Positions 22,868-33,881 of a stretch of 64,000 nucleotides of DNA are shown in pieces; positions within the stretch are counted from its first letter, which is position 1, and every line of letters begins with the position of its first letter. The notes under the pieces are model-generated. The model did no database searches and was not told the DNA's origin. It was given only the letters and a program-made list of their open reading frames with translations. The stretch is from Alectoria sarmentosa (lineage: Eukaryota; Ascomycota; Lecanoromycetes; Lecanorales; Parmeliaceae). The stretch spans positions 1-64,000 of the forward strand of contig WOGZ01000160.1 in assembly GCA_009733775.1 (NCBI GenBank), given 5' to 3'. The translations under genes were made by a program, and so were the position numbers.

Positions 22868-23956
22868 TCACTCGGAAATCGTCGAAAAGATTGGCGCCGT
22901 CCACTCTTCGTTGTTGTCCAGCATGTAGAGATCCTTCGTGCGGCGGTGACATCCGGGATTTTCGCAATCGGAGTGGTCGTAATTTGACGAGTCGCTGCCC
23001 CAGACGGTGGTATGAGCGTAAGGATCCGAATCCAGGGGTCGCCATGCAAGGAGTTGGCCGAACATGCGTGGCGGTCCAGAATGAACGTGTTCCTTTTCGA
23101 TCCACCTGGGGTTTTCGATCACGGTAGGGTTTTCGTCGAAGGTAACCGGCTTCCGAGTGAGTCGTCGAAGGAATTGGCGGTCGGCCCGTACTCGGTCGTA
23201 TAACGGTTCCACTTCGGCGCGAAACTTGTTGATGTCGAAGGCGAAGGCTTCACGGACGATGGCGGCAATGGACTTGTCTGGGGATGCCGGTGTGACCACT
23301 TGCTGAGGATGGCAAGACGAGGACGAGGATGAACATGCTGGACGGTTGTCCGATGTCGAAGGGTGTCGGACGGCTTGACGGGGACCGATCGTGGCAGTGC
23401 GTCGCTTTGGCAGGATGATCGGAGGGGCGGAGATGGACATGGAGGTATCCGACGTCGGAGAGTGTCGGATGGAGGTTGAAGAGGGTTGTCGCGAGGCTTG
23501 AGGATGGCGACGAGGAGCTTGAGGAAGGTCGACCGCTTGTGACTTGATCCATTGGGCAGTCTTGGACTTTGACTTGGAGACTTTGGCGGTGATGGATGCC
23601 GAGCGTGGGTTGAGCCAGGGGCGGTCGCGAGATGCGCGAGCAGAGGCGCGAGCTGAGAGGGTCGTTTGGCGAAGGCCAGACTCAGAAACAGGAGTCTGAC
23701 GGCCGCCGACGATCGAGCGTTTGAAGGAGGACGACGAAACCGATGCCAGTACTTGAGAGCGACGCACACGAGCTGTGACGCGGGCTATCGTAGATTTCGG
23801 GAGACTTGACAGAGTGGAGGAAGGTACCGTCGTGGAGCAAGCCACTGGAGCAGGCTTGACGACGAGGGCAGGTACGATCCATGGTCGCGGTCGAGATACA
23901 CGAGCTATCTGACGAGCGATGATTGACGATGAGAGAGATGAGAATTTTGTAGACAT
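22868..23956 (-). CDS. Ser/Arg/Pro-rich protein of unknown function
   Basis: A single-exon frame of 362 aa from the ATG at 23956; the frame stays open to 24106 but that part is leader-like. Most of the protein is Ser, Arg, Pro and Thr (IIARQIARVSRPRPW, SARASARASRDRPW) and strongly basic. Only the last 120 residues look structured (SIAAIVREAFAFDINKF, FLRRLTRKPVTFDENPT, CENPGCHRRTKDLYML). The basic N-terminus could act as a mitochondrial or nuclear signal. No family recognised. Support comes from the long uninterrupted frame, the upstream TATA motif and the contrast between the two halves. It may be lineage-specific. Confidence 0.55.
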   Translation of the reverse strand: MSTKFSSLSSSIIARQIARVSRPRPWIVPALVVKPAPVACSTTVPSSTLSSLPKSTIARVTARVRRSQVLASVSSSSFKRSIVGGRQTPVSESGLRQTTLSARASARASRDRPWLNPRSASITAKVSKSKSKTAQWIKSQAVDLPQAPRRHPQASRQPSSTSIRHSPTSDTSMSISAPPIILPKRRTATIGPRQAVRHPSTSDNRPACSSSSSSCHPQQVVTPASPDKSIAAIVREAFAFDINKFRAEVEPLYDRVRADRQFLRRLTRKPVTFDENPTVIENPRWIEKEHVHSGPPRMFGQLLAWRPLDSDPYAHTTVWGSDSSNYDHSDCENPGCHRRTKDLYMLDNNEEWTAPIFSTISE

Positions 23957-24020
23957 TGTGTGTGTGATGTGTTCCAGAGGCGGAGTGAAGAAAAAAGAGA
24001 GAAGAAAAAGAGAAAATTTT

Positions 24021-24046
24021 GGGGGGGGGGGGACGGGGTTTATATA
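24021..24046 (-). promoter_or_regulatory. TATA box and poly-C tract upstream of the 22868-23956 gene
   Basis: Read on the minus strand, TATATAAA lies at 24046-24039, 83 bases upstream of the ATG at 23956. It is followed after a few bases by a 12-base poly-C run (24032-24021). The spacing fits a fungal core promoter. Confidence 0.5.
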
Positions 24047-25029
24047 CCCATTGCCAAGGACTGGCCTGAGGACACCCGACGTTGGGAACGAGGCAGCAGT
24101 GAGCAAGTTTGAGGCAGTTTCTTTGGCACTACGGTGGATGGACGGCCGGATTTCTCTGAAGGAGTTGATACTTGGCTATTGTTACCTGTGGAAAGATCGG
24201 ATACGAAACAGGACACGGGTATGTATATACATGAAAGAGTGACTGATTACCTGAATGAACCATTATGGAGAAGACGAGCGGTTTCTGTTCTTTATAGTGC
24301 ATGAAAGGGGGTGCCAAGGATTCAGAATTGTTGGGACGAGAATTCCCCAATTAGCTATGGAAAAGTGTGCGACCGATCTTGAATGATAGAATGATAGAAT
24401 GATAGAATGATAGAACGATAGAATGATAGATACTCGTAGTGGGAATCTGTCAAGGCATGCGTAAGTACAAGGATTGATAGTCCAATACGGATAACGACAA
24501 CAGAGAGGCAATCCTCGTGGACTCCGTTTCACCACCAGCACAAACCCCAACTGGCTTCGTTGCCAAAGGAAGATACAACCAAGCAGCCTTGGAGTTTCTT
24601 GCTCCTTGACTAGAGAACTACCTGGGGGACAGTATAGTAGTCCTTTGAACATGATAGACTTATACTGAAACTCCTAGGTCTGGTCACATGATTTAGGGGA
24701 GAATAAAAGGTCGTTAAGACAACGGACCTCTCAAATTGAGAGATAATTACCCGATAAAACCTACAGTATTGATCATGATCGAGAGGCTCTACGAGTAGAG
24801 AAATCGGATGTATGGCAATTGTGTTATCTGTCTATCTGAATAGACATTGCCTTACAAAATCGCTCCTCTGCTCAATGAGTATTCTTTGAAAAATGTCAGT
24901 CGGCACAGAATCCGTAGGGAACGCTACTCACCTTGGTTCCTATCTAGTATAGACCTATGATACAGTAGCTCGTTCCCTGCTCCCGTCTATAGTCTGATTT
25001 CCCAACTGAGGCATTCTCTTATCGAGATA
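24047..25029. other. Intergenic, AT-rich, containing an octamer microsatellite
   Basis: About 980 bases between the Ser/Arg-rich gene and the 3' end of rtt106. An (AGAATGAT)n array lies at about 24381-24431. No gene was recognised in either direction. Confidence 0.55.
24381..24431. repeat. GATAGAAT octamer microsatellite, about 6 copies
   Basis: Consecutive units of GATAGAAT with one T-to-C variant (GATAGAAC) near the 3' end. Confidence 0.95.
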
Positions 25030-26333
25030 CTACCCCTCAGAGCTCTCAGCCTCACTACCCAGCTCCTCGTCAACGAGGTTGCTTCCCGCTCTGCCATCAT
25101 GCTCATCTTCATCCTCCTCACTACCAGACCCACTCCCCTCGCTCTCGCCCTCGCTACCAGGATCAAAATTTTCGTCATCTTCCTCTGCGTCGTCAAGGTC
25201 CTCCGCCTCTCTCGTTGCTCTCTCGAGCTCGCCGTCTTCTCGATCGGCACCCTCCTGGTTTATCTCCTCCCGCTTAACCCCATTAACGTTCAACTTTTTA
25301 GCCCGCCGCTGTTCAGCCATGCTCGCATCCTGCAGCTCGTGACGTTTCACATAGTTGTCTATACCAGCGAAGTCGGCCTGGTCAATCATGGAGAATTCAA
25401 GCTCTTGAGGCTCGGCATCAGTGGCGGCGCGAACAGCTATGTTAAGGTTGAAGGTGCGCTGTAGAACAGAAGTGTAAGATACAGAATCGACAACATCGAA
25501 TGAGAAGAACTGTAAAGGCTTCTTGAAGCCCCAGAATATTCCGTTGGGCAGGAGAAACAGAAAACCATCTTTAGAACCCCGGAAACTCTTGACGTGGTAT
25601 GCTGGTTCCGCCTTTCGGTGTGCTTGTACAATCTGACTCGCAAATTCTTGCTTATCCGGCTCTATGACCCACTTCTTGTATGGCTTCAGAGCTTCATTGA
25701 GAATGGTGATTAGAAGCGAGCGATATGTTTCACCGGGCTGAGAGGTCGTTAAACCGACACAGGTACCGTCCTTGGGAATACTATCCGGAACCGTCCAGAC
25801 AGTTTGATCAATCTCAACTCCATCCGTAGTACGTGAGAGAACGCAAAAATTGTATTGTGCCTGGGCCTTTTCAGGGACTGGTAGACAAACGATCTCCTGA
25901 ACGCAGTCCCAGTTCACTCCAAATTCAGAACCCCCGGATGCATTGATTGCGCGGCATCCCGCAGAGGCGGATTTGTTGACACTCAGTTTCAGCTTCTTCC
26001 GCTGAGGAATTGAGAAGGACACGTCGGCAACCTCGCAGACGGTTTCCTTGTCCCATCCATCAGTGTCAATTGGCCGATGTTCCAGTTTTCTCTTCTTGGA
26101 CGGTTGGCTTTCATGGGTTTCTAAAGGTTCCTGGCTGAGAGCATGCTGTAGATGTTTGATGTAGTGGGCGATGTCTCCGAAGAGGCTTTCATACTCTGGG
26201 GCTTGGGCTGTTTTGAAAAGTGGTCAGCATGTGGGCCAATCGAAGGACTGAGCTTACCAATGGTACTGAGAACCCTTTGCCGGAGATCAGGCTTATGGGC
26301 GAAGGCCTCATTCAATATGTGCTTTGAAGGCAT
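25030..26333 (-). CDS. rtt106: Histone chaperone Rtt106
   Basis: Binds H3-H4 and helps nucleosome assembly and heterochromatin silencing in the nucleus. Exons are 26333-26258 and 26207-25030, 417 aa, phase 1; donor GTAAGC, acceptor AAACAG. The N-terminus reads MPSKHILNEAFAHKPDLRQR. A basic stretch (SKKRKLEHRP) precedes a double PH-like core. In the core FGVNWDCVQEIVCLPVPEK, KSFRGSKDGFLFLLPNGIFWGFKKPLQFF and SMIDQADFAGIDNYVKRH are the conserved strands and helix of the Rtt106 domain. The C-terminus is a long acidic Glu/Asp/Gly/Ser tail, as expected for a histone chaperone. Confidence 0.92.
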
Positions 26334-27603
26334 CTTCACATATGCGATGTGAGTATGCGTTGGTGGTGGAAAGTGGAAAGTCAGCAGGAAAAAGGCGCCC
26401 GGAGAGTCGCGTTTGCGCGACCAATAGCGTATGCAGAAAGCTCTGAGTAGAATTCTTGGCTAAAACCCTGCTGCTGATCTCCCTAAGGCCTAGGCCCTCG
26501 GTACCTCACCCAGGCCCTCCGGTCACCGCGGCTTCTGACGGCAAAGCAGCAACATGTCCCTTTGCCTGTCCTTCCGTGACCTGTCCTGCGCTCCAAATAA
26601 TTCACAGGTAATAAGTTTACCGCAAGATAGTTGCTCGACATAAACAAGTCTCTACGACTGACAATGAGTATGTCCAATATGGTTGCACGGCCGAACTGCA
26701 GCTTCCAGACTCGCGCGACCTTTTTCGATAAGACAACTTGTGTTCGGCCACCCCTCTCTATCTCTATCATATGACATGAGATGACACCACAGCACTATTA
26801 CAGTCTAAATAGGTGTTAGGCAGGCAAAAGAGCGGTACATTTCTTTGTGGCTTGCTTGAAAAGGCTTGGCATTGATTACAGGGTCTCGACGCAGGAAAGT
26901 ATCAGATCATGTCATGCACGATCCATGCATGACATTCGCTCTTATTCGGCCTTAAGGAATGCATTCAAGACCAGCCTCGACCCAGCCAAGATCTGAATGT
27001 CGACTTATAGAAAGAGCAGAAAGACGCAAAGGTGGTGTCGGGAATCCTGATTAACTGACTTGACCAGGGGTCATTCATTGCCTCCAGTTGTAGCTGTCTC
27101 GGCAAATGCTGTCTCGTTTGCTTAATTGCTTGTCTAGAGTGATTGTCAAATAGGTACAAGTACCACACAGCTGGGTTGTTTGCCGTAAGTCACTACAGCA
27201 TAATAGTTCCATGTCTCCCCCAAAGTTGGGTTTTGTTCCACATTAATCCTGAATCTTGAAGAGGAGAAAGTAAAGTAAATACCTTGGGGTAACCGGAGTC
27301 TCGCGCGCCAGCGCTTAGCACTCACTCATACCTTCCTTGACTGACGATTGCTATCTTCTTCATTTCTGATACCTCGTCCACCTTTCGCTTCTTTCTATAC
27401 TGCTCATATTGCTTGATTCGTTCCCTTTAGTGCCAACAAACAAAACATACCTGCCCTCTTAGACGCTTCTCAGTCTGCGGAGATTGCTTCCATGCAAGCC
27501 AACTCCAGCACTCCTTCGACCATTTTATTTCCAAAGAGGTGAATGCAGTACCGGATCAATCCAAAGCAGTCGCTGCTGATTGGACCCAGCGGCTGCTCTC
27601 CTC
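26334..27603. other. Divergent promoter region between rtt106 and the MHYT gene
   Basis: About 1.27 kb between two divergent starts. A CT-rich stretch at 27340-27430 is a likely promoter or leader of the MHYT gene. No gene or repeat was recognised. Confidence 0.55.
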
Positions 27604-30245
27604 ATGTCTTCGAACCTCATTACATACAATGAGGATTTCATCTCGCATTCATACGATGCTGGCTTCATTGTCCTATCATATCTTGTCAGTCTTGCAGGAT
27701 GCTGGACTTCGTTAGAGCTTCTTCATAGGAGGACGGGTATTCGGGGGTACTACAACTGGTACGTCCACATCGCTACCCTTTCAATTCATTAGCATCCTTT
27801 GACTCTTCTGCAATTGACTTGGACTTGGCTCAAGGTACCTCTTGCTCGGAGCCGCCTGCACAATGGGTGCGGTAGCAATCTGGTCCATGCACTACATTGG
27901 CAATCGAGCAATCGTTATGGTCCAAGGGGAACCCAACCTCCAAATCCAATACAATCCGGGCTTCACTGCTGGTTCATTCTTCCTTCCAGTGTGCGTCGTC
28001 GGCATAGCTTTCTACTTCTTTAGCATTACCGATAACGTGAGCGTACTGGGAACACTGGTGGGAGGACTTCTGGTCGGCTCGGCTGTGTGTGGAATGCATT
28101 ACATGGGTCAGAAAGGTATCGCCAATTACATCTCGTCCTACTCATGGAAACATGTCCTTGGGTCCGCCATTGTCGCTGTGGCTGCCAATACCATCGCTCT
28201 TGGAGTCTTCTTCTACTTTAAATCGACTTGGACAAACAACTGGTGGAAACGCATGTCTTGTGCGTCCTTACTAGCCGTATCCGTGTCTGGAATGCACTGG
28301 GTAGCCACGGTGGGTACAGCATACCGGATGAAGGTGACTACCATGGAAATGACGAGCGGTCTTTCGAGAGAAGCCACCGTTGTGGTCGTAATATGTTTGG
28401 TGCGATCCTTTTAAGACTCATCGATCATCGGGCTTACTAACAATTCTTAGTCCTTTGGTTGCTGCCTAACGCTCGTGATCCTCTCCGTGATCGGTCAACG
28501 CTCACGAAAGCGCTCGGCGGACAGAGCTCAGCAAGTCGTGTTGGCATGCGCGACATTTGACCCTGAAGGGCGGATCATGGTGACACCAGAAGGCTTACTG
28601 CCATGTCGCAAGATCACCGATTCATATAACGAACGGGCATGTAACCCTAACCTAGCCCCTTGAAGAAATCAGCTGACAGTATCCGAAGTCTTTCGAGGAT
28701 GTTTTCGATATGGATCATCCAGTGTTTTGCTGGATCTATAGGGCGTCACGTTGCTGGTACGGGATATCGGATCTCCTTCCGGGGATACGCTTACATCTGG
28801 GCAACGCAAGGCTTTCCAAAGATTCGCGGCACCGCCATAGGGCAGGAAGCGTGGACGACAGCACAGGGGATTACTCTACGCTTTTCAAAAAGCTTTTCTG
28901 TGTTGCTGCCAAAGACCTTGCCGACATCGTTCAGCTGCCACTAGAAGATATTGGAGTCTTGGACGGAATTATCATGAATACCGGAACACTCAGGAAATCC
29001 GCGAAACTGAAGCTCTTACAAGGACTACCAACGCGGCATAACGAGCTCGACATTGCTGAGAAAGGCCGCCCGCCCATCCTTTTTGGACGTGGACAGCTGC
29101 TCTTCCTTGTTCGTAGAGCAAGTCGCTCCCAGGCATCGCGTCTACAATCCACTGGTTATCGTTTTGCCACTTTCTCGAATGTTATTGAACTACTTGCACG
29201 AAGTATGGAGGTTACGAAAGAGGAGCTGTTTCCTCAGCTTAGACGTATGCGAGATCAATCGGAAAGTGAGCGCTTTCTAGAGCCGGGTGTACATCTAGGC
29301 TGTTTCGCGCTGCGCCCAGTTTTCCATAGGGGCTTCGACGTCCTGGTTCGCAGGGACGCCGGCAACATGATACCGACCTCGAACTTGACGAAGTCGAAGC
29401 TCGAGCAATGGCAAATCGAGATGTTACAACGAATGAATAACTGGACAGTTGCAACGTGCTGTGAGAGACTTCGGGGAGGATTGCTATTTGCAGATCCAAA
29501 GCAGCAACAATTTTCCAGACAGCTGTTGGAAAGTCTCACGGATCTCGCCGGCAGAGTAGACAGCGGTTTCTTCGAAGACGCGCGGCTTGTGGCAACACCT
29601 CTCCGAGCGCCTTGTGACGTATCAAAGGGCAGCTCATTATCGCAAGAAGCATTCATGATCGCCTTCAGGGTCATTACAGATGCGTATCAACCCAGTTCAC
29701 TGAACGACCGATACGAGTTCGCTTCGTTAAGGTTCTTCCTCTGCCAGCAGCATGCCTACCGTGACTCCGCGGACAACGCAGTGTTTTCCCGCAGGATACA
29801 CAGAGAATTTGCAGCCATGGCTTCGGGCTGTGAAGAATGTGATAATACCTCATTAACGTGCCCACGTGCCGCTTACCAACCCTCTTCAGATTCGCATCGT
29901 GAAGTCAAGCGAAATAGGACACCATCGCCTTGCAGAAACAAGAAGTGGACGTCTCGAATCCGCGCGAGTGGCAAGAAGGTAAATGACGACAACTCCTCGG
30001 AAAAAAACCTCGTAAACGGGAGCCCAAAAGCGAGCGCAGGTGCCTTTGGTGCCATTCACGTAGCAAACGAAATCGATGTCGACGTCAGAGAAGTCAGAGG
30101 GAGCAGCTATAGCCCGGATGTGGAGATGAGCAGCCTCGGATGCTACGCTGAAGCTGGTGTAGGGGACGTAGAGGGAGAATCTTTTGCCGACGAGCTGGCA
30201 GCGTTGACGACGGACGAGAGAAGGCAACGCACAACAGGACTGTGA
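27604..30245 (+). CDS. MHYT-domain integral membrane protein with long cytosolic C-terminus
   Basis: Predicted membrane sensor; MHYT domains are proposed to bind copper through Met and His of each motif. Exons are 27604-27758, 27835-28399, 28451-28636 and 28689-30245, 820 aa. Exon 4 could instead begin at 28680, adding three residues. Seven hydrophobic segments fill residues 15-260. The motifs are MHYI (70-73), MHYM (139-142) and MHWV (205-208), so the third is degenerate. The C-terminal 550 residues contain FSNVIELLARSMEV and PLRAPCDVSKGSSLSQEAF. The third intron appears to start with GC (GCATGT) because no GT donor keeps the frame between SYNER and SFEDVFDMDHPVF. The N-terminal leader before 27604 has no better ATG. 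Confidence 0.85.
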
Positions 30246-30552
30246 GGGCTCAGCATTCGCAGCATTGCTCGGGATTATTGTCTTTTAGGTTGCGGGATTG
30301 CTGAAGGTGCTATGATCTTCTGTAGATTCTAAGTTGCTTGGCTGCGCTCACGGTAGAAACGGGTCTACAGCGTCTGTTTACTAGATCGTAGATGGTAAAA
30401 CCAATGCAAACGCAGAAAGGGAAAAGTTGGCTTCGACTTCAGATTTTCAAATATTGTCTTCGACGGTGACGACATGGCAGTGGGAAAGCATGTTAGTGTA
30501 GGACTGTTTCTGTTTCCCCAACGAGCAATCAAAATTTCGATCAACTTCTACA
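30246..30552. other. Short intergenic region before cia1
   Basis: About 300 bases. It is presumably the 3' end of the MHYT gene and the promoter of cia1. Nothing else seen. Confidence 0.5.
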
Positions 30553-31989
30553 ATGCCCTCCGTCTCCTCCTTCCCCCAAATATTCCAACTCGCAACTCTC
30601 GAACCCTCCTCCCCCTCCCGCGCCTGGCTCACTGCCCCACATCCCACCCTTCCCCTCCTTGCAACCTGCTCCTCCGATAAGACTGTCCGTATCTACTCTC
30701 TCACAACCTTCACGCTCCTCTCGACCATAACTGGCGGCCATAAACGTAGTATACGAACATGTGCTTGGAAGCCGAATCTCAAGGGCGAGTCGGTGCTGGC
30801 TACGGGGAGCTTCGATGCCTCCGTGGGGATATGGAGACATTACGACAACGACATGAATCCCAAGCCGAAGGAAGTTCTATCGGGCCTGGACTTCGACGCC
30901 AGGGACAAGGCCATTGCCAATGGAGAGATGGGTGAAAATGCAGAAGAGGACGACGAAGAAGAATGGCGGTTCGCAATCGTTCTTGACGGCCACGAATCCG
31001 AAGTCAAATCCGTCGCCTGGTCCACTGGGGGCAGCTTACTAGCTACATGCTCCCGAGATAAGAGCGTTTGGATATGGGAGGAGGTGGGCGAAGATGATTA
31101 CGAGACTATCGCTGTGATGCAAGAACATGAAGGCGATGTCAAGTGCGTGGCTTGGCATCCGGAGGAAGAATTGTTGGCGAGTGCAAGCTACGATGACGAC
31201 GTCAGGTTATGGCGAGAGGATGTGGATGATTGGGGCTGTTGTGGGGTGTTGAGGGGGCATGGGAGTACGGTTTGGTGTGTGGCATGGGAGGGGGTGGTGC
31301 CTGAGATCTTTGGGGATGTTGAAGATGGGCAGAAGGATCCAAAGGAGAAGTGGGTGAAGAGGAGGGAAGCGTCAGGGCCGAGGTTGATGAGCTGTTCGGA
31401 TGATTTGTCTATTCGTGTGTGGAGGAGACGGCCGAAGGAAAAGGTACAGCAATCGAGGCTGAGTATTATCCGGTCAGGCAGCTCGGAGGAGAATTGGGTT
31501 GAAGAGGTGCAACTACCGAAGGCGCATAGTAGGCCAGTTTATGCGATTGCCTGGAGTAAGAGTGGGAGGGTGGTGAGCACGGGAGGAGATGGGGCTATTG
31601 TTGTCTACGAAGAGAGGTGGAAGAAGGGTAGCGCCGATCCGAAGTCTAAGAAAACAGGAGATCAGACCAATCGAGTAGATGGGGAGCAAGCCAGTGGAAA
31701 GCCTGAGATTGTTGGAGCAGAGCCAATGGAAGGAGTCACAAAAGAGGCGGAGACCGCTTTGGAAGAGAATGAACAGGAATCAAAGGAGACCGAAGCAGGA
31801 GAGCTGCCAGAGGCTACGGACTGGGTCGTTGTGGCACAGATTGAGGGGGCTCATGGAGTCTTCGAGGTTAACCACGTGGCATGGGCCTCAAGAAGAGACA
31901 AGAATGGTAGAAGCAACGTTGAGCAAGAAGAAGTAATTATCACTACTGGAGATGATGGGACGGTCAAAGTGTGGACTATGGATGGGTGA
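30553..31989 (+). CDS. cia1: Cytosolic iron-sulfur assembly WD40 protein Cia1
   Basis: Scaffold of the CIA targeting complex, which delivers Fe-S clusters to cytosolic and nuclear apo-proteins. It is a 478-aa single exon. The WD40 blades are clear: LLATCSSDKTVRIYSL, SVLATGSFDASVGIW, GSLLATCSRDKSVWIWE, LLASASYDDDVRLW, RLMSCSDDLSIRVWRR, VVSTGGDGAIVVYEE and VIITTGDDGTVKVWTMDG, making seven. The spacer FAIVLDGHESEVKSVAWS is typical of Cia1/Ciao1. An acidic, Lys/Glu-rich insert of about 70 residues sits between blades 6 and 7. That insert makes it longer than the yeast protein, as in other filamentous fungi. Confidence 0.93.
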   Translation: MPSVSSFPQIFQLATLEPSSPSRAWLTAPHPTLPLLATCSSDKTVRIYSLTTFTLLSTITGGHKRSIRTCAWKPNLKGESVLATGSFDASVGIWRHYDNDMNPKPKEVLSGLDFDARDKAIANGEMGENAEEDDEEEWRFAIVLDGHESEVKSVAWSTGGSLLATCSRDKSVWIWEEVGEDDYETIAVMQEHEGDVKCVAWHPEEELLASASYDDDVRLWREDVDDWGCCGVLRGHGSTVWCVAWEGVVPEIFGDVEDGQKDPKEKWVKRREASGPRLMSCSDDLSIRVWRRRPKEKVQQSRLSIIRSGSSEENWVEEVQLPKAHSRPVYAIAWSKSGRVVSTGGDGAIVVYEERWKKGSADPKSKKTGDQTNRVDGEQASGKPEIVGAEPMEGVTKEAETALEENEQESKETEAGELPEATDWVVVAQIEGAHGVFEVNHVAWASRRDKNGRSNVEQEEVIITTGDDGTVKVWTMDG

Positions 31990-32809
31990 AGACGGCCTTG
32001 TCTTAGGAAGATATCCCACCAATAACGCTCGATGCTCGGAGAAGAACTTGAGAAGGTTGAACGACGACGGTTCTGAGTCCAGACCCAGGATGAAGCCAGA
32101 GAGAGAGACTCCATCTCGTCATTGATCAACAGAGATTCCATGCCCGATACTCTACTGTGCTTATGGAGCGTCATGTTTGGATCCACAAGAAGCTCGCTAG
32201 CGATGCTGAAGATCAGGCCTCAAATTCGCCATCGACGGTGAGGGCAGTGCATGACGAAGTTTGATTTTCGGCAAGAAATATATGAGTAAAATGTAACATT
32301 TATTTGTCGTGATGTCTGACGTCTATTTCTGTAGTGTGAACAAAGCACACCATAGATGACAGACCTATAATTTGAATTAGTAATTCTCGCCTCCTAATGC
32401 CATGTACTCGTGGATTCCAGAAGTGAGTTACTTCAAAAGAAAGTATTGGTGTCCTCGCTCTATTAAGTAGGTCATTTTTGGAATGCACTAGTAAAGTAAG
32501 CGTGGCTGTGCACTCTGTGATCTCCTTCAAAAAATACTCTCAATACATACTCCCCTCCCGCCTCCAACATAAAGTGCTACGTCCGGTACTACGAAAGATA
32601 CCGCTAGGGCAACCGCAGCAGCGATCCATTCTTCTTCTCACCACATCAAAATCTCTTTACCCCCATCCCCATTTCTCCGAATACAACCTTCCAACCTACA
32701 ACTTGAACCCGCCAGCTTAGATTACCACAAGCTTCCTTCACCTCCAAATCCGCCTCCGTGACCATCTCAATCGGCTTCAACCCTACCTACCCCTATAAGC
32801 AAACCAGCG
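31990..32809. other. Intergenic between cia1 and atx1
   Basis: About 820 bases, with a C-rich pyrimidine stretch (32550-32760) just before the atx1 start. No gene or RNA recognised. Confidence 0.55.
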
Positions 32810-33397
32810 ATGGCATCCACCGAAGCCGCCGCCGCCGCCCACCACTACCACTTCGACATCACCATGACCTGCGGCGGCTGCTCGGGCGCCGTGGACAGGG
32901 TGCTGAAGAAGACGGAGGGTATGTATGCTTTCTCTTTTCTTCCCCACTGGACTCACTCTCCGCCTTCTTGTACTCTGTTCTGGCTTTCTTCATTCGTGTT
33001 GGGCTCTTGAGCTTTTGGGTTTTTTTTGTGCTGTGCCTTGCAGCTTTTAGGTCTCTGCTTTTTTACACCTCCACCCTCCACCTTGACACCTCTCTACATT
33101 TTACCTCCCTCCCTTTTACCTCCCTCCCTTTTACCTCCCTACCTTTTTCCCCTCCACCAATCACTCAACCACCCCTCCACCAACCAAGCACCCCACCTAC
33201 TTCCCTCACAACACCGCCCAAACAACTAACAACCATCCTCCCCGGCAGGCCTCTCCTCCTACAGCGTCAACCTCGAAGCCCAGACCGCGGACGTCTACAC
33301 CGACAGCGTGGCCTTTGACACCGTGCTCGAGAAGATCAAGAAGACGGGCAAGACGGTCAAGGGCGCCGAGGCGGACGGCAAGGGCATGGGCGTTTGA
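32810..33397 (+). CDS. atx1: Copper chaperone Atx1
   Basis: Cytosolic carrier that hands Cu(I) to the Golgi Ccc2-type ATPase. Exons are 32810-32918 and 33249-33397, 85 aa, phase 1; donor GTATGT, acceptor CGGCAG. The HMA-fold copper site is MTCGGC (Met19, Cys21, Cys24). A conserved Lys-rich end (KKTGKTVKG) follows the second helix. The Ala/His-rich N-terminal extension (ASTEAAAAAHHYH) is unusual. The intron is 330 bp, about five times longer than the others in this window, and pyrimidine-rich, with short tandem copies of CCTCCCTTTTA (about 33100-33145). Confidence 0.93.
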
Positions 33398-33881
33398 TCG
33401 GAATCGGGAGATTTGGGGGGTTTGTGGAGAGAGTGGGGGAGTGGGGGAGTGGGGGGTTTCATTTGGGCGTTTTGGTGTTGGTTTGGTTTGAACGGTGGAG
33501 TTTGAGAGGTTGGGGTGGAAGTGTATGGTTTATGAGCGGATGAATCAACAAGTGAATGCATGCATGCGTGCTGTTTGTGTGGTTCAAAGGGCTACGTGGC
33601 ATGGTCTGGGGGACTCTGGCCGCTGCTTCACACGTTTTTAAAGGGCTGGGTGTAGCTTTAATTGATACGGTTTGGCGGTCTTCAGCCATTAAAGCTTGCC
33701 GCTCTGGACGAGTGGATGCTCCAAGATTTCATAGCCTTGAGGGATTCAAGCCCCTGGTCTGCTTGCTCGAACATGCCCTCCAGATCATAAGGTCGTGGGA
33801 CCATGGTCTCATACCCGAACAACATTCACCACGACCGTCATTTTCTGCCCTTCGGATGCTTATTATGTTCATCACAAGATC
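33398..33881. other. Convergent intergenic region between atx1 and the SCP2 thiolase gene
   Basis: The two flanking genes end towards each other. G-rich and T-rich runs follow atx1. No coding frame recognised. Confidence 0.55.

Noticed and set aside
22503..23769. Minus-strand frames overlapping the Ser/Arg-rich gene
   Set aside because: Pro/Ser-rich shadows of the same low-complexity sequence with poorer composition.
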